Shown here: positions 18,264 to 27,600 of the stretch, piece by piece
Numbering within the stretch: the first letter of the stretch is position 1
Layout: each line of letters begins with the position of its first letter
DNA from: Peteryoungia wuzhouensis
GTDB taxonomy: Bacteria > Pseudomonadota > Alphaproteobacteria > Rhizobiales > Rhizobiaceae
NCBI RefSeq assembly: GCF_003205195.1
Contig: NZ_QJRY01000004.1
Location: 429,164-493,163 of the forward strand
Reading direction: 5' to 3'
DNA length: 64,000 nucleotides
Translations under genes and position numbers: made by a program
Notes under the pieces: generated by a model
Databases searched by the model: none
Told to the model about the DNA's origin: nothing
What the model saw: only the letters and a program-made list of their open reading frames with translations

Positions 18264-20177
18264 ATGAGTGAACTGACGGCCGGGCTGACGACGCTCAGGG
18301 AAGAAGACATCGCCAAACATCTCGCGGTCGCCCAGGGGCTGGTGACGCGGGTGATCGTGCTCGATCAGGGCGAGGGTTCGTCCGGCGCCCCGATTGCCGG
18401 CACGGGCCGGCGGTTTGTCTCGACGGTCTCCACCGGCTCGGTGCGCAGAACCCGCGAGATCGAACTCACCAAAACCATTCAGTCGGCCGGCACAGCCGAT
18501 CCGCTGATGACGCCGGCCCAGCATGCCGTGCTCTATCGCGTGCGGCGCGGTGCGCAGGTGGCGCTCGCGATATCGGATGTCTTTGCCCGCCAGAGCGAAC
18601 TCGAGCCTTTGCAGGCGCGCAACATCAGCGCACCGCTGCAGGGCGAAGAGGCCGCCCGCTTCAAGGCGCTGCTCTCGTCTCAGGCCTATGTGGCAGCGTT
18701 TGCCTTTGCCGCCTATCTCAAGTCCACCGTCTCCGGTGAGGGCGAACAGCTCGACGGTATCCGCGAACCCGATTTCCTGTTCGATACGGCCCAGGATGCG
18801 CTCAAAAGCATGGTCGCTGCCATCGATACAGCCGCCAAGGGGGCTGGTGACGATCAGACGCTGATCGGTCGTGTGCGCGGTCTCGCCGATCTCGCGCTCG
18901 ACGGGCTTCTCACCCGCAAGGCACGCTTCGAACATCTCGGCGTCTTCGAAAACGCCCATATCCGCGTCGATCAGGACGATTTTACCCTTGATGGTTTCGA
19001 CGCGGTGCCGGGCGTCAAGTCGAAGCCACTGTCGATGTCGTTCAAGAAGCCGGAAGAGATCATCGGCAACCACATCGCCAAATATCAGGCGCTGAAGCTC
19101 GCCAAGATGCTGATGGCCTATGATTTCGACCGGCAGATGAACCCCTTCGTCGAGCTGGGCGGCTTTCTCTTCACCTTCATCGGTGACGGCATGCCGGGCA
19201 CCGGCAAGACAATCCTGATCCAGATGCTGGCGGGGCTGCTCAACGACTACTGCAAGATGGCTGGCTACGCCTTCCACTACGAGAATTTCGGCGTCGACCA
19301 GATCTCGTCCTATCAGGGCAAGTCGGGCCAGAATGCCAAAAGCTTCGTCAACAACGTGCTCAACCCCCGCGTCATCGGTTTCGGCACGATCGACGACGTC
19401 GACCAGGTGACCGCCAGGCGCTCCGACGACCGGGCGTCGGCCGGCCAGCACGAAGTGACGGCAGTACTGATGGAGAGCTTTGCCGGCGCCTCGACCGTGG
19501 TGCGCGGCAATGCGACCTTCGGCATGTTCTCCAACTATCCTGAAAATGTCGACGATGCGCTGCGCCAGCGCGCCGGGGCCCGCTGGCTGGTCGACGGGCC
19601 GCAGACGCGCGAGGACTATATCGACATCTTCTCGCTACTGGTTGGCAAGAACCACCAGATCCCGCTCGGAGACCACAAGCTCTTTGCCGGCCAGGAAATA
19701 CAGAAGGCCGTCAGCCGCTCCTATGGCGAGCATGACCGCCCGAAGGAGGACGGGCTCGTGGCGGTCTGGGAACGCTACGAGAAGGCCGAGGGCAAGATAG
19801 AAACGCTTGAGGATGTCGGCGCCTATCTGCATGCGATCAAGCTCGCCGAAGCGCGCTTCACCGGCCGCGCTATCAAGAACATCACCGATGCGATCAAGAT
19901 GCGGGCAATGGATGTCGAATTGCCCGATGCCTGGTTCGAAAAGCCTGATGCCTTCGTCCACAAGAGCTATGACGAGAAGAAGGCGATGATCGCGGAGCTG
20001 CGCGGCCCCGTGACGATGGACATGATCCTTCAGGAGATCAACCGCTACGCCGACTCGGAATTCCGCTATGCCGACAAGTCTGATGATGCGGCGGTGACGG
20101 AGATCATCCGCCGCGAACGCCAGCGCGAGCGAGCGATCGGGGAGATCGAGAAGATGAAGGGGGAGGGGATGTGGTGA
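18264..20177 (+). CDS. AAA-family ATPase of an uncharacterised operon
   Basis: A 637-residue protein with a central-to-C-terminal AAA module. Walker A GDGMPGTGKT is at about residues 307-316 and a Walker B-like TIDDVDQV at about 375-382, followed by a sensor-type region (VRGNATFGMFSNYPENVDDALRQRAGARW), in which the Arg residues could act as arginine fingers. The first 270 residues have no recognised domain. AAA proteins use ATP to remodel or unfold partners. The neighbours (coiled-coil protein, unknown protein, DUF6638-like, membrane-anchored DUF2333-like) suggest a multi-protein machine at or near the inner membrane, whose task is unknown. Confidence 0.8.
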   Translation: MSELTAGLTTLREEDIAKHLAVAQGLVTRVIVLDQGEGSSGAPIAGTGRRFVSTVSTGSVRRTREIELTKTIQSAGTADPLMTPAQHAVLYRVRRGAQVALAISDVFARQSELEPLQARNISAPLQGEEAARFKALLSSQAYVAAFAFAAYLKSTVSGEGEQLDGIREPDFLFDTAQDALKSMVAAIDTAAKGAGDDQTLIGRVRGLADLALDGLLTRKARFEHLGVFENAHIRVDQDDFTLDGFDAVPGVKSKPLSMSFKKPEEIIGNHIAKYQALKLAKMLMAYDFDRQMNPFVELGGFLFTFIGDGMPGTGKTILIQMLAGLLNDYCKMAGYAFHYENFGVDQISSYQGKSGQNAKSFVNNVLNPRVIGFGTIDDVDQVTARRSDDRASAGQHEVTAVLMESFAGASTVVRGNATFGMFSNYPENVDDALRQRAGARWLVDGPQTREDYIDIFSLLVGKNHQIPLGDHKLFAGQEIQKAVSRSYGEHDRPKEDGLVAVWERYEKAEGKIETLEDVGAYLHAIKLAEARFTGRAIKNITDAIKMRAMDVELPDAWFEKPDAFVHKSYDEKKAMIAELRGPVTMDMILQEINRYADSEFRYADKSDDAAVTEIIRRERQRERAIGEIEKMKGEGMW

Positions 20178-20191
20178 GTGAGTGCTGCGCT

Positions 20192-20305
20192 TGCCCCTCA
20201 TCCGCCCTTCGGGCACCTTCTCCCCGCAGGCGGGGAGAAGGCCAGGTGGCTGGCGTCGCGCTCCTCCCTCTCCCCGCTTGCGGGGAGAGGGTAGGGTGAG
20301 GGGCA
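20192..20305. repeat. GC-rich palindromic intergenic element, copy 1 (family B)
   Basis: A 114-base element with terminal inverted repeats TGCCCCTCA / TGAGGGGCA and two internal hairpins (CTTCTCCCCGC..GCGGGGAGAAG and CTCTCCCCGC..GCGGGGAGAG). A nearly identical copy is at 63701-63813. It is of the type of rhizobial intergenic mosaic elements and sits inside the AAA operon, between the ATPase and the DUF559 gene. Confidence 0.9.
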
Positions 20306-20338
20306 TTTGCAGATCGCGATGTGGTCAAGGGTGCACAG

Positions 20339-20743
20339 ATGCGGGGTGCGAACCAGAAAAGGACAGCAAGGGCGAGAAGTCTGCGAAAGGTCGAGAACGA
20401 CGCTGAGGCTGCTTTATGGAGCGAATTGCGGGCGCGGCGTCTCGGCGGATACAAGTTCGTCCGGCAACTGCCGATCGGACCATTCTTCCCCGACTTTGCC
20501 TGCCGTGAGGCTCTCTTGGTCGTTGAAGTCGATGGCAGTCAGCATGCTGATAGTGAACATGATGCAAAACGGAATGCTTTTATGAATGCCAATGGGTGGT
20601 CAGTCGTTAGGTTCTGGAACGCAGATGTACTGCGTGAACGCGAAGCCGTGCTCGATACGCTGATCGCCATCCTTGATGGTCGGATCAACCAAGTCGTACT
20701 CAGCTGTGACCTGACCTACCTCCCAGCGGAGCGGCCCGCATGA
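20339..20743 (+). CDS. DUF559 (Vsr-like) endonuclease-fold protein
   Basis: A 134-residue protein of the DUF559 family, related to very-short-patch-repair (Vsr) and PD-(D/E)xK nucleases. Visible: AEAALWSELRARRLGGYKFVRQ, then FFPDFACREALLVVEVDGSQH with the conserved Asp, Glu and DG..H, then the helix GWSVVRFWNADV. The start at 20339 is chosen because the extra upstream codons overlap repeat sequence. Its stop overlaps the next start as ATGA. It lies between the palindromic element and the DUF6638-like gene, so it looks like a late addition to the AAA operon. No substrate is known for the family. Confidence 0.8.
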   Translation: MRGANQKRTARARSLRKVENDAEAALWSELRARRLGGYKFVRQLPIGPFFPDFACREALLVVEVDGSQHADSEHDAKRNAFMNANGWSVVRFWNADVLREREAVLDTLIAILDGRINQVVLSCDLTYLPAERPA

Positions 20744-22035
20744 ACCGTCTCCTCCAAGCCGAGCTCATCTACGGCCGCCTGCTGGCGATCCGCGAGCCGC
20801 ATCTCGTTGCCCGCTACAACAAGGCGCTTGTCGCCTTTGGCCTGCCCGAGACGAAACTCACCGAATTCGACATCGACATCACCGGCTTTTCGCCACAGGT
20901 GGCCGACGAACTCGGCGATCCCGATTATCTCGACCCGCTGAAGGTCAACCGCCGCTTCGTGATCCTCACCCCGGAGCAGGACAGCCTGCCGGTGGTGCAT
21001 ACGAGTTTTTCCAATACCGCCGGCCTGATGCACGAGTTTTTTGCCGCAAACGCCCGGGCGATCCATGCGATCACGCTCAAGGACACGCTCTATGGCGAGA
21101 TCGAGGACAGCGTATCGGAGGTGAAGACGCTCGATGATCTGCTGTCGATCAACGAGGTGAAGTTCAAGGTGCTGTCGGCCGAGGACCTGCTCGGCAAGGC
21201 CGGGGAGCTGCGCCAGCTCTGCGATGCACTGGTCACCGGCCCCGATGCCTGGCGCGACGACGACATGCTCACCCGCATGGTGGCGCTCGCCAAGGAAACC
21301 GGCGACATCAGGCAGAACACGCTGGTGCCCGATCAACTCGTCTTCCGCCACGATGCCTTCTGGGCCGATCATTTCGGCGGCGTCTTCGTGTTCGTCGACG
21401 ACAAGATCACCACTGTCATCTGCGATCCGGGCGCGCCCGGCTTCCGGCGCTCGCGGCCCTGGCAGGTCAGCTATATCTCGATCGACGATACCGCACAGGT
21501 CGCCGATTTCCTGGCACGCACGGGCCGTCTCGATCTGCCACGGGCGAGCTGGGTCGAAAGCTCCGGGCTCTTTGCCCACAGGCTGGAAATGGCGCTGCTG
21601 TCCGTGGCGGCCACCCTCGATCCCGTGCCGGATCTGACGCGGATCGACCCCGTCTGGATGCAGACCTTCCTGCATCGCAATGCCCGTGCCATCAACGAAG
21701 GCGGCGTCTATCCCCTCCTGCAGGAGGCGCTCAGGACGCTGTCACGCACGGGCAATCTGCGCATGGCGGATATCGATCCGAAGTTTCGGCTCTGGCTGGT
21801 GCGCGCCGAACCCGGCCATCCCGACCAGTGGCTCACCAACCGGCTGATCGCGCATCTGACGCCGGACGATTTCGTTTCGCGCTTCGTCTTCGACAAGCAG
21901 GGCTTCTACCGCGCCTATGAGCGCTATCCGGAAGCTTATCGCGATTATGTTGTATCCCGCCTGTCCGAGACATATCTGAAGGACAAGGCCCAATTTCGCA
22001 AACGCCTCTATGGACTAGGAGATGACCATGCTTGA
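20740..22035 (+). CDS. DUF6638-like protein of the AAA operon
   Basis: A 431-residue soluble protein that resembles the DUF6638 family: N-terminal LLQAELIYGRLLAIREPHLVARYNKAL, DIDITGFSPQVADELGDPDYL, then FWADHFGGVFVFVDD and a C-terminal helical region. Members are found beside AAA ATPase genes in alphaproteobacteria, and no function is established. It overlaps the DUF559 gene by four bases at its start and the DUF2333-like gene by eight at its end, which indicates coupled translation. The family name is from memory and moderately sure. Confidence 0.65.
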   Translation: MNRLLQAELIYGRLLAIREPHLVARYNKALVAFGLPETKLTEFDIDITGFSPQVADELGDPDYLDPLKVNRRFVILTPEQDSLPVVHTSFSNTAGLMHEFFAANARAIHAITLKDTLYGEIEDSVSEVKTLDDLLSINEVKFKVLSAEDLLGKAGELRQLCDALVTGPDAWRDDDMLTRMVALAKETGDIRQNTLVPDQLVFRHDAFWADHFGGVFVFVDDKITTVICDPGAPGFRRSRPWQVSYISIDDTAQVADFLARTGRLDLPRASWVESSGLFAHRLEMALLSVAATLDPVPDLTRIDPVWMQTFLHRNARAINEGGVYPLLQEALRTLSRTGNLRMADIDPKFRLWLVRAEPGHPDQWLTNRLIAHLTPDDFVSRFVFDKQGFYRAYERYPEAYRDYVVSRLSETYLKDKAQFRKRLYGLGDDHA

Positions 22036-23137
22036 CCCGATCATCGCGTTTTTCCAGCGCGTCTTCGCCGCGATCGGCCGGGGCGTCGGCCTGGTCGTCG
22101 CGTGGCTGCTTTGGCCGTTTCTCGCCGCGCATGGCTGGTATCGCGACCGCAGCTGGATCATCAAGGGGCCGATCCTTGGCATTCTGCTGCTCCTGATCCT
22201 CGCTTACGGCCAGTTCTTCTACCGCACGCAGATCTGGAACGACTTCGACCCGGCCTTCGTCGAGACCTACAAGCTCGATGCGCGCAAGGTTCCCGCAGGC
22301 GCGCCCTTGCCGGACCAGGCCAATCGCTGCCAGGATTCCGCCGTCGTCACGCTCGCCGCCGCGCTGACCGATCAGAACGTCAACCAGAACACCTGGATCT
22401 CGTCGACGCTCCTCTACAAGGTCGGCTTCTTCGGCATCGACTGGGACAATACCCCCTTCTTCGACAACAAGGCCTCGTTCCAGCGCGGCGTGAACCAGGT
22501 GGTGCGCCGCACCGCCATCCAGCTCGCCGACAATCTCGGCCGCGTGCGCGGAACCTCGGGGATCAACAACGACCTGCAGGATGCCCGCGGCAATATCCAG
22601 TTCGATGAAGGAACCTGGTATTTCGGCGTCGATCCCTTCGGCTTCAAGACGCCGACGCCCAGCTATTATCGCGCTGCCGTCGACAGCTGGAACCGATTCA
22701 ACACGTCGCTTGCCAATTGCGAAGCGGTCTTCGATTCGCGCGCCGACAACCTCCTGCAGCTGCTGGAAGGCATGGCGAGCGATCTCGGCAACACGTCCGA
22801 TATTCTTCGCCGCCGCTCCGAGGAGTTCAATGCCGGCTGGTTCGATACACGGGCCGATGATCGCTACTGGTTTGCGTTCGGCCAGCTCTATGCGCAATAC
22901 GCTCTCCTGAAGGCCGCCCATGCCGATTTCGCCGATGTCATTCGCGAGCGCAATCTGACCGCCATCTGGGCCGAGATGGAGCGCCAGCTGCAGGGCGCCC
23001 TGAAAATCCAGCCGGCAATCATCTCCAATGGACGCGAGGACGGCTGGATCATGCCGACGCATCTGGCGACCATGGGTTTCTATACGCTTCGGGTTCGGTC
23101 CAACATGGTCGAGATCCGGGCGATCCTCGATCGCTGA
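22028..23137 (+). CDS. DUF2333-like membrane-anchored protein, last gene of the AAA operon
   Basis: A 369-residue protein with two N-terminal hydrophobic stretches (about residues 12-35, then the stronger anchor GPILGILLLLILAYGQFFY) followed by a large domain that should face the periplasm. SSTLLYKVGFFGIDWDNTPFFDNKASFQRGV resembles DUF2333 family members. The ATG at 22028 is favoured over 22022 because AGGAG lies a proper six or seven bases before it. It gives the operon a membrane component. A bidirectional terminator follows. Confidence 0.65.
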   Translation: MLDPIIAFFQRVFAAIGRGVGLVVAWLLWPFLAAHGWYRDRSWIIKGPILGILLLLILAYGQFFYRTQIWNDFDPAFVETYKLDARKVPAGAPLPDQANRCQDSAVVTLAAALTDQNVNQNTWISSTLLYKVGFFGIDWDNTPFFDNKASFQRGVNQVVRRTAIQLADNLGRVRGTSGINNDLQDARGNIQFDEGTWYFGVDPFGFKTPTPSYYRAAVDSWNRFNTSLANCEAVFDSRADNLLQLLEGMASDLGNTSDILRRRSEEFNAGWFDTRADDRYWFAFGQLYAQYALLKAAHADFADVIRERNLTAIWAEMERQLQGALKIQPAIISNGREDGWIMPTHLATMGFYTLRVRSNMVEIRAILDR

Positions 23138-23161
23138 GGCCCTCGCGCCTGCCATGACGCA

Positions 23162-23189
23162 AAAGGCCCGGTCGCAAGACCGGGCCTTT
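23162..23189. terminator. Bidirectional terminator
   Basis: Perfect 12-base stem AAAGGCCCGGTC / GACCGGGCCTTT around a GCAA tetraloop, between the convergent AAA operon (ends 23137) and the LuxR-type gene (ends 23212); T-rich on the plus strand and A/T-rich on the other. Confidence 0.9.
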
Positions 23190-23211
23190 CGATTTCAGGA
23201 TCTTGCTGCGA

Positions 23212-23928
23212 TCAGCTGATGATCTTCATCCGGATCGCCTTGGCGACGAGCTGGGTGCGATTGACGCAATCGAGCTTGCGGATCGCATTGGTCATGTAAG
23301 CATTGACGGTATGGTCGGAGAGCGACAGGATCTGGCCGATCTCCAGCGAGGTCTTGCCCTGTGCCGTCCAGCGCACCACTTCCAGCTCGCGTGCGGACAG
23401 GACATTGGTGTTGCTCGCCGTCCGGCGCAGACGGTCGAACATGTCGAAGGCCTGCGTCGTCAGCATGGACAGTTCATTGATGTCGTGCTGCTGCAGGGGC
23501 GGGCGCTTGCCGTCATAGCGCACCACGTAGCGTGTGCCGTCAATTGCCGTCAGCGAAAACAGGATGCCGGAAAGCAGCTGGTATTTCCGCATCAGGTCTG
23601 CCAGGGGCTGCGGGCATTCGAAATCCGGACTGTGGCCGTCGGCACCCAGCCACCATGCCGCATGCATGATCGTGCGACTGATATGCGGGACGGTCGGACA
23701 ATAGCGGAGGAAACCCTGGCGGTCGAATTCGCGGCAATAGTCTGCCGGGAGCGTGGTCTCGCGCACAAGCGGGCCGATGATCTTGTCTTGGCTGGTGGGA
23801 GCGACCGCCAGCGTCACGTGGTCGAGGCCGTATTCCCGGGCGGCCTGCTTCCAGCATTCCAACAGTTCCGCACGGCTTTGGCAGCTCCCGATTTCTTGGC
23901 TCAAGAGCGTCTGTCGTTGTGGCAGCAT
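23212..23928 (-). CDS. LuxR-family transcriptional regulator without a paired luxI
   Basis: A 238-residue protein with an N-terminal autoinducer-binding-like domain and a C-terminal GerE/LuxR helix-turn-helix (LSARELEVVRWTAQGKTSLEIGQILSLSDHTV). The N-domain has the general layout (YCREFDRQGFLRYCPTV, then HAAWWLGAD) but does not show the usual spacing of the Trp/Tyr/Asp ligand residues that hold acyl-homoserine lactones, so it may sense something else or be ligand-independent. No synthase gene lies nearby. Divergent neighbour is the Lrp-type gene. The start is moderately sure; there is no strong ribosome site. Confidence 0.85.
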   Translation of the reverse strand: MLPQRQTLLSQEIGSCQSRAELLECWKQAAREYGLDHVTLAVAPTSQDKIIGPLVRETTLPADYCREFDRQGFLRYCPTVPHISRTIMHAAWWLGADGHSPDFECPQPLADLMRKYQLLSGILFSLTAIDGTRYVVRYDGKRPPLQQHDINELSMLTTQAFDMFDRLRRTASNTNVLSARELEVVRWTAQGKTSLEIGQILSLSDHTVNAYMTNAIRKLDCVNRTQLVAKAIRMKIIS

Positions 23929-24081
23929 TTTTCTTGTTTCGAAAGTTGAGAACTAACTGTAGGTTTGAACAAATATATGAGTCCGAGTGAAATGCTAGGG
24001 GTTTTCGGCCCTGGGCTGCATTAATATGACTAATTTCTGACCTATGCCGTTCAAAATGGCAACTCGTCATTTCCTCCAAAT

Positions 24082-24546
24082 TCATACGGGCAGTGCCGAA
24101 CCCGCCTTCACCTCTTCCATCACCGCATAGGTGTGGGTCTCGCGCACCCCGGGCAGCGGCAGAATCACTTCCGACAGGAATTGCCGATAGGCTTCCATGC
24201 CGGCGACCCGTGCCTTGACCAGATAATCGAAACCTCCGGCGACCATGTGACACTCCATGACGTCATCCGATCTTTTTACGGCTGCGGCAAAGGTGTCGAA
24301 GACATCCGCTGTCGTGCGGTCCAGTTTCACTTCGATGAAAACGAGCAGGTTGCGGCCGAGCTTCTGCGGCGACAGGATGGCGGCGTAGCCGGTGATGTAG
24401 CCTTCCCGCGTCAGTCGGCGCACCCGTTCGGCCGTCGCCGTCGGCGACAGGTTCACGCGTTCGGCAAGCTCGATATTGGTCAGTCGCCCTTCTGACTGGA
24501 GCGCGCGGAGGATCTTGCGGTCGAGGCGGTCGATTTCTTTACTCAC
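24082..24546 (-). CDS. putR: Lrp/AsnC-family regulator, PutR
   Basis: A 154-residue regulator with an N-terminal winged HTH (LDRKILRALQSEGRLTNIELAERVNLSPTATAERV) and a C-terminal RAM ligand-binding domain (FIEVKLDRTT, GGFDYLVKARV, LPGVRETHTY). It is divergent from putA with about 107 bases between starts. This is the putR-putA arrangement known from Agrobacterium and Rhizobium, in which PutR activates putA in response to proline. Ligand is inferred from this context. Confidence 0.88.
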   Translation of the reverse strand: MSKEIDRLDRKILRALQSEGRLTNIELAERVNLSPTATAERVRRLTREGYITGYAAILSPQKLGRNLLVFIEVKLDRTTADVFDTFAAAVKRSDDVMECHMVAGGFDYLVKARVAGMEAYRQFLSEVILPLPGVRETHTYAVMEEVKAGSALPV

Positions 24547-24653
24547 TCTCTAGCGATCTCCATTTCTGCAGTGAATATGCCAGAAAAATGGTTCAAGAAT
24601 AGTGTGAAACACGGCAAATCCGACGATATGTTGCGGATACCACGGAGGTGACA

Positions 24654-27600
24654 ATGATCAAGCCAGCCACGACCGATTTTCCGCGTTTCGAAGCCCCTTA
24701 TGCCGGCGATGATGACCAGCTCATCCGCCATTTTGCCTCGCGGCTGTCGCTATCGGACAGTCAGAACGGGGCGATCGACCGCCGCGCCACCTCCTATATC
24801 GACGCGATCCGTAACAATTCCGGCTCGATCGGCGGCGTCGAGGACTTTTTGCGCGAATATGGGCTGTCGACGCGCGAAGGTCTGGCCCTGATGGTGCTGG
24901 CCGAAGCGCTTTTGCGCGTGCCTGATGCGCTGACCCAGGATCGCCTGATCGAGGACAAGCTGAAAGAGGGCGGCTGGAGCGAACACGAGGCGCATGGCGA
25001 CAGCTGGTTCGTCTCAGCCTCTGCCTGGGCGCTGGGTCTCTCCGCCCGCGTCATCCGTCCCGGCGAGACGCCTGAGGGTGTCATGCGCGGCCTCGTCAAG
25101 CGTCTCGGCCTGCCGACCGTCCGCTCCGCCACCAAGCAGGCCATGCGCTTCCTCGGCCATCATTTCGTGCTGGGCGAAACCATCAAGGATGCGTTGTCGC
25201 GTGCAGCCAAGAGCGAAGAGCGCGGCTACCGCCATTCCTTCGACATGCTGGGCGAGGGCGCCCGTACGGCCGAAGATGCCAAGCGTTATTTCCAGTCCTA
25301 TGCCAGCGCCATCGAGGCGATCGGCGCGCATATGGCCAAACACGGCAAGAGCCAGCAGCTGCCGAACCGCATGGGCATTTCGGTCAAGCTCTCGGCGCTC
25401 CACCCGCGTTATCTTGCAACCCATCGCGACCGTGTCATGCGCGAGCTTGTGCCTGATCTCCTGAAGCTTGCCCAAATGGCCAAGGCGCATCAGCTCAATT
25501 TCACCGTCGATGCCGAAGAGGCTGACCGTCTCGAACTGTCGCTTGATGTGATCGCTGCCGTTTTCGCCGATCCGTCGCTATCAGGCTGGGACGGTTTCGG
25601 TCTCGCCATCCAGGCCTATCAGAAGCGTGCGCCGCAGGTGATCGACTATATCGACACCCTCTGCCAGCAATATGGTCGCCGGATGATGGTCCGCCTGGTC
25701 AAGGGTGCCTATTGGGATACGGAAGTGAAGCGCGCGCAGGAGCGTGGTCTCGACGATTACCCGGTCTGGACCCGCAAGCCCGCGACCGATCTGTCCTACC
25801 TGCATTGCGCGGCGAAGCTCATGGAAAAGCGCGCCCGCATCTTCCCGCAGTTCGCCACGCACAATGCGCTCACCGTCTCGACGATCATCGAGCTGGCTGG
25901 CACTGACCGCACCGGCTTCGAATTCCAGCGCCTGCATGGCATGGGCGAGGCCCTCTACGACACGCTGCTTTCGGGCAATGACCGCATCGCCTGCCGCATC
26001 TACGCGCCTGTCGGCGGTTACCGCGACCTGCTGGCCTATCTCGTCCGCCGCCTGCTCGAGAACGGCGCGAACTCGTCCTTCGTTGCGGTTGCCGGCGACA
26101 AGAACATCCCGGTCACGGCACTTCTGGAGCGGCCGACGGAGAAGCTCGGCCTTGGCCATGGCCAGAGCGCCCGCCACAGCCAGATTCCGATGCCGCTGTC
26201 CCTCTATGGCGACCGCAAGAACAGCGCCGGCTTCGAATTCGGCCATCGTGACAATCTGGAGCGGCTGATGGCCCGCATTTCCCAGCCGCTGGCCGAGATC
26301 GCCGCCCATCCGCTGGTGCCCGGTGCAACCGGCGCCACGGCAGAGGAGGCCGTGCTGTCGCCGGCCGACCGCTCTCGCAAGGTTGGCTCCGTGCGCAATG
26401 CGACGCCTGCCGATGTCGACCGGGCCTTTGCCGCCGGGCGCCAGGGGTTTGCCCGCTGGTCACGGGTTACCGTCGAGGAGCGCGCCGCAACCCTCGACAA
26501 ACTGGCCGACCTGCTCGAGGCCGATCGCGACCGGTTGCTGTCGCTTCTGGCGCTCGAAGCCGGCAAGACGCTGGATGACGGTGTTGCCGAAATCCGCGAG
26601 GCGGTCGATTTCTGCCGCTATTATGCAGCTCAGGCCCGCAAGCAGTTCGGTGAAGCCGAAGTCATGCCCGGCCCGACGGGTGAACTCAACCGTCTCTCCT
26701 GGCGCGGTCGTGGCGTCTTTGCCTGCATCTCGCCGTGGAATTTCCCGCTCGCCATCTTCCTCGGTCAGGTCTCGGCGGCACTCGTCGCCGGCAATGCCGT
26801 TCTCGCCAAGCCCGCGCCGCAGACGCCGCTGATCGCCTTTGAAGCCGTAAAACTCTTCCACAAGGCGGGTGTGCCCGAGGATGTGCTGATGCTCCTGCCC
26901 GGTGCCGGTGACGTCGGTGCCGCCATCGCTGCCCATCCGAAGCTCGCCGGCATCGCCTTTACCGGGTCGACGGGCACTGCTCAGGCGATCAACCGGACGC
27001 TGGCCACCAAGGACGGCCCGATCGTGCCGCTGATTGCCGAAACCGGTGGCCTCAACGCCATGATCGTCGATGCGACGGCGCTTGCCGAACAGGTGGCCGA
27101 TGATGTCGTGCTTTCGGCCTTCCGGTCTGCCGGCCAGCGTTGCTCGGCGCTCAGGATACTCTATCTCCAGGAAGACATCGCCGATGGCATGCTCGAGATG
27201 ATCGAGGGTGCGGCGCGTGAACTCAATCTCGGCAATCCGCTGGAGATCACCACCGATATCGGCCCTGTCATCGACGAGAAGCAGAAGGCGATGCTGGAGG
27301 CGCATATCACTGACATGAAGCGGAGCCAGAAGGTCCGTTACGCAGGCCAAGTGCCTGCGACCGGCAATTTCTTCGCCCCGCATATCGTCGAACTCGACCG
27401 GCCGGAAGCGCTGACCAGGGAGATCTTCGGCCCCGTGTTGCATGTCGTGCGCTGGAAGGCCAAGGCGCTCGACCAGGTCATCGCGTCGATCGATGCCACC
27501 GGTTACGGGTTGACGCTCGGCGTGCACAGCCGCATCGAGGCGACGATCCGTACCGTCACGGAAGCGCTCGACACCGGCAATATCTATGTCAACCGCAACA

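Noticed and set aside
23540..24253. 237-codon minus-strand frame overlapping the LuxR-type gene
   Set aside because: It is out of frame with the recognisable LuxR protein and has no family features.
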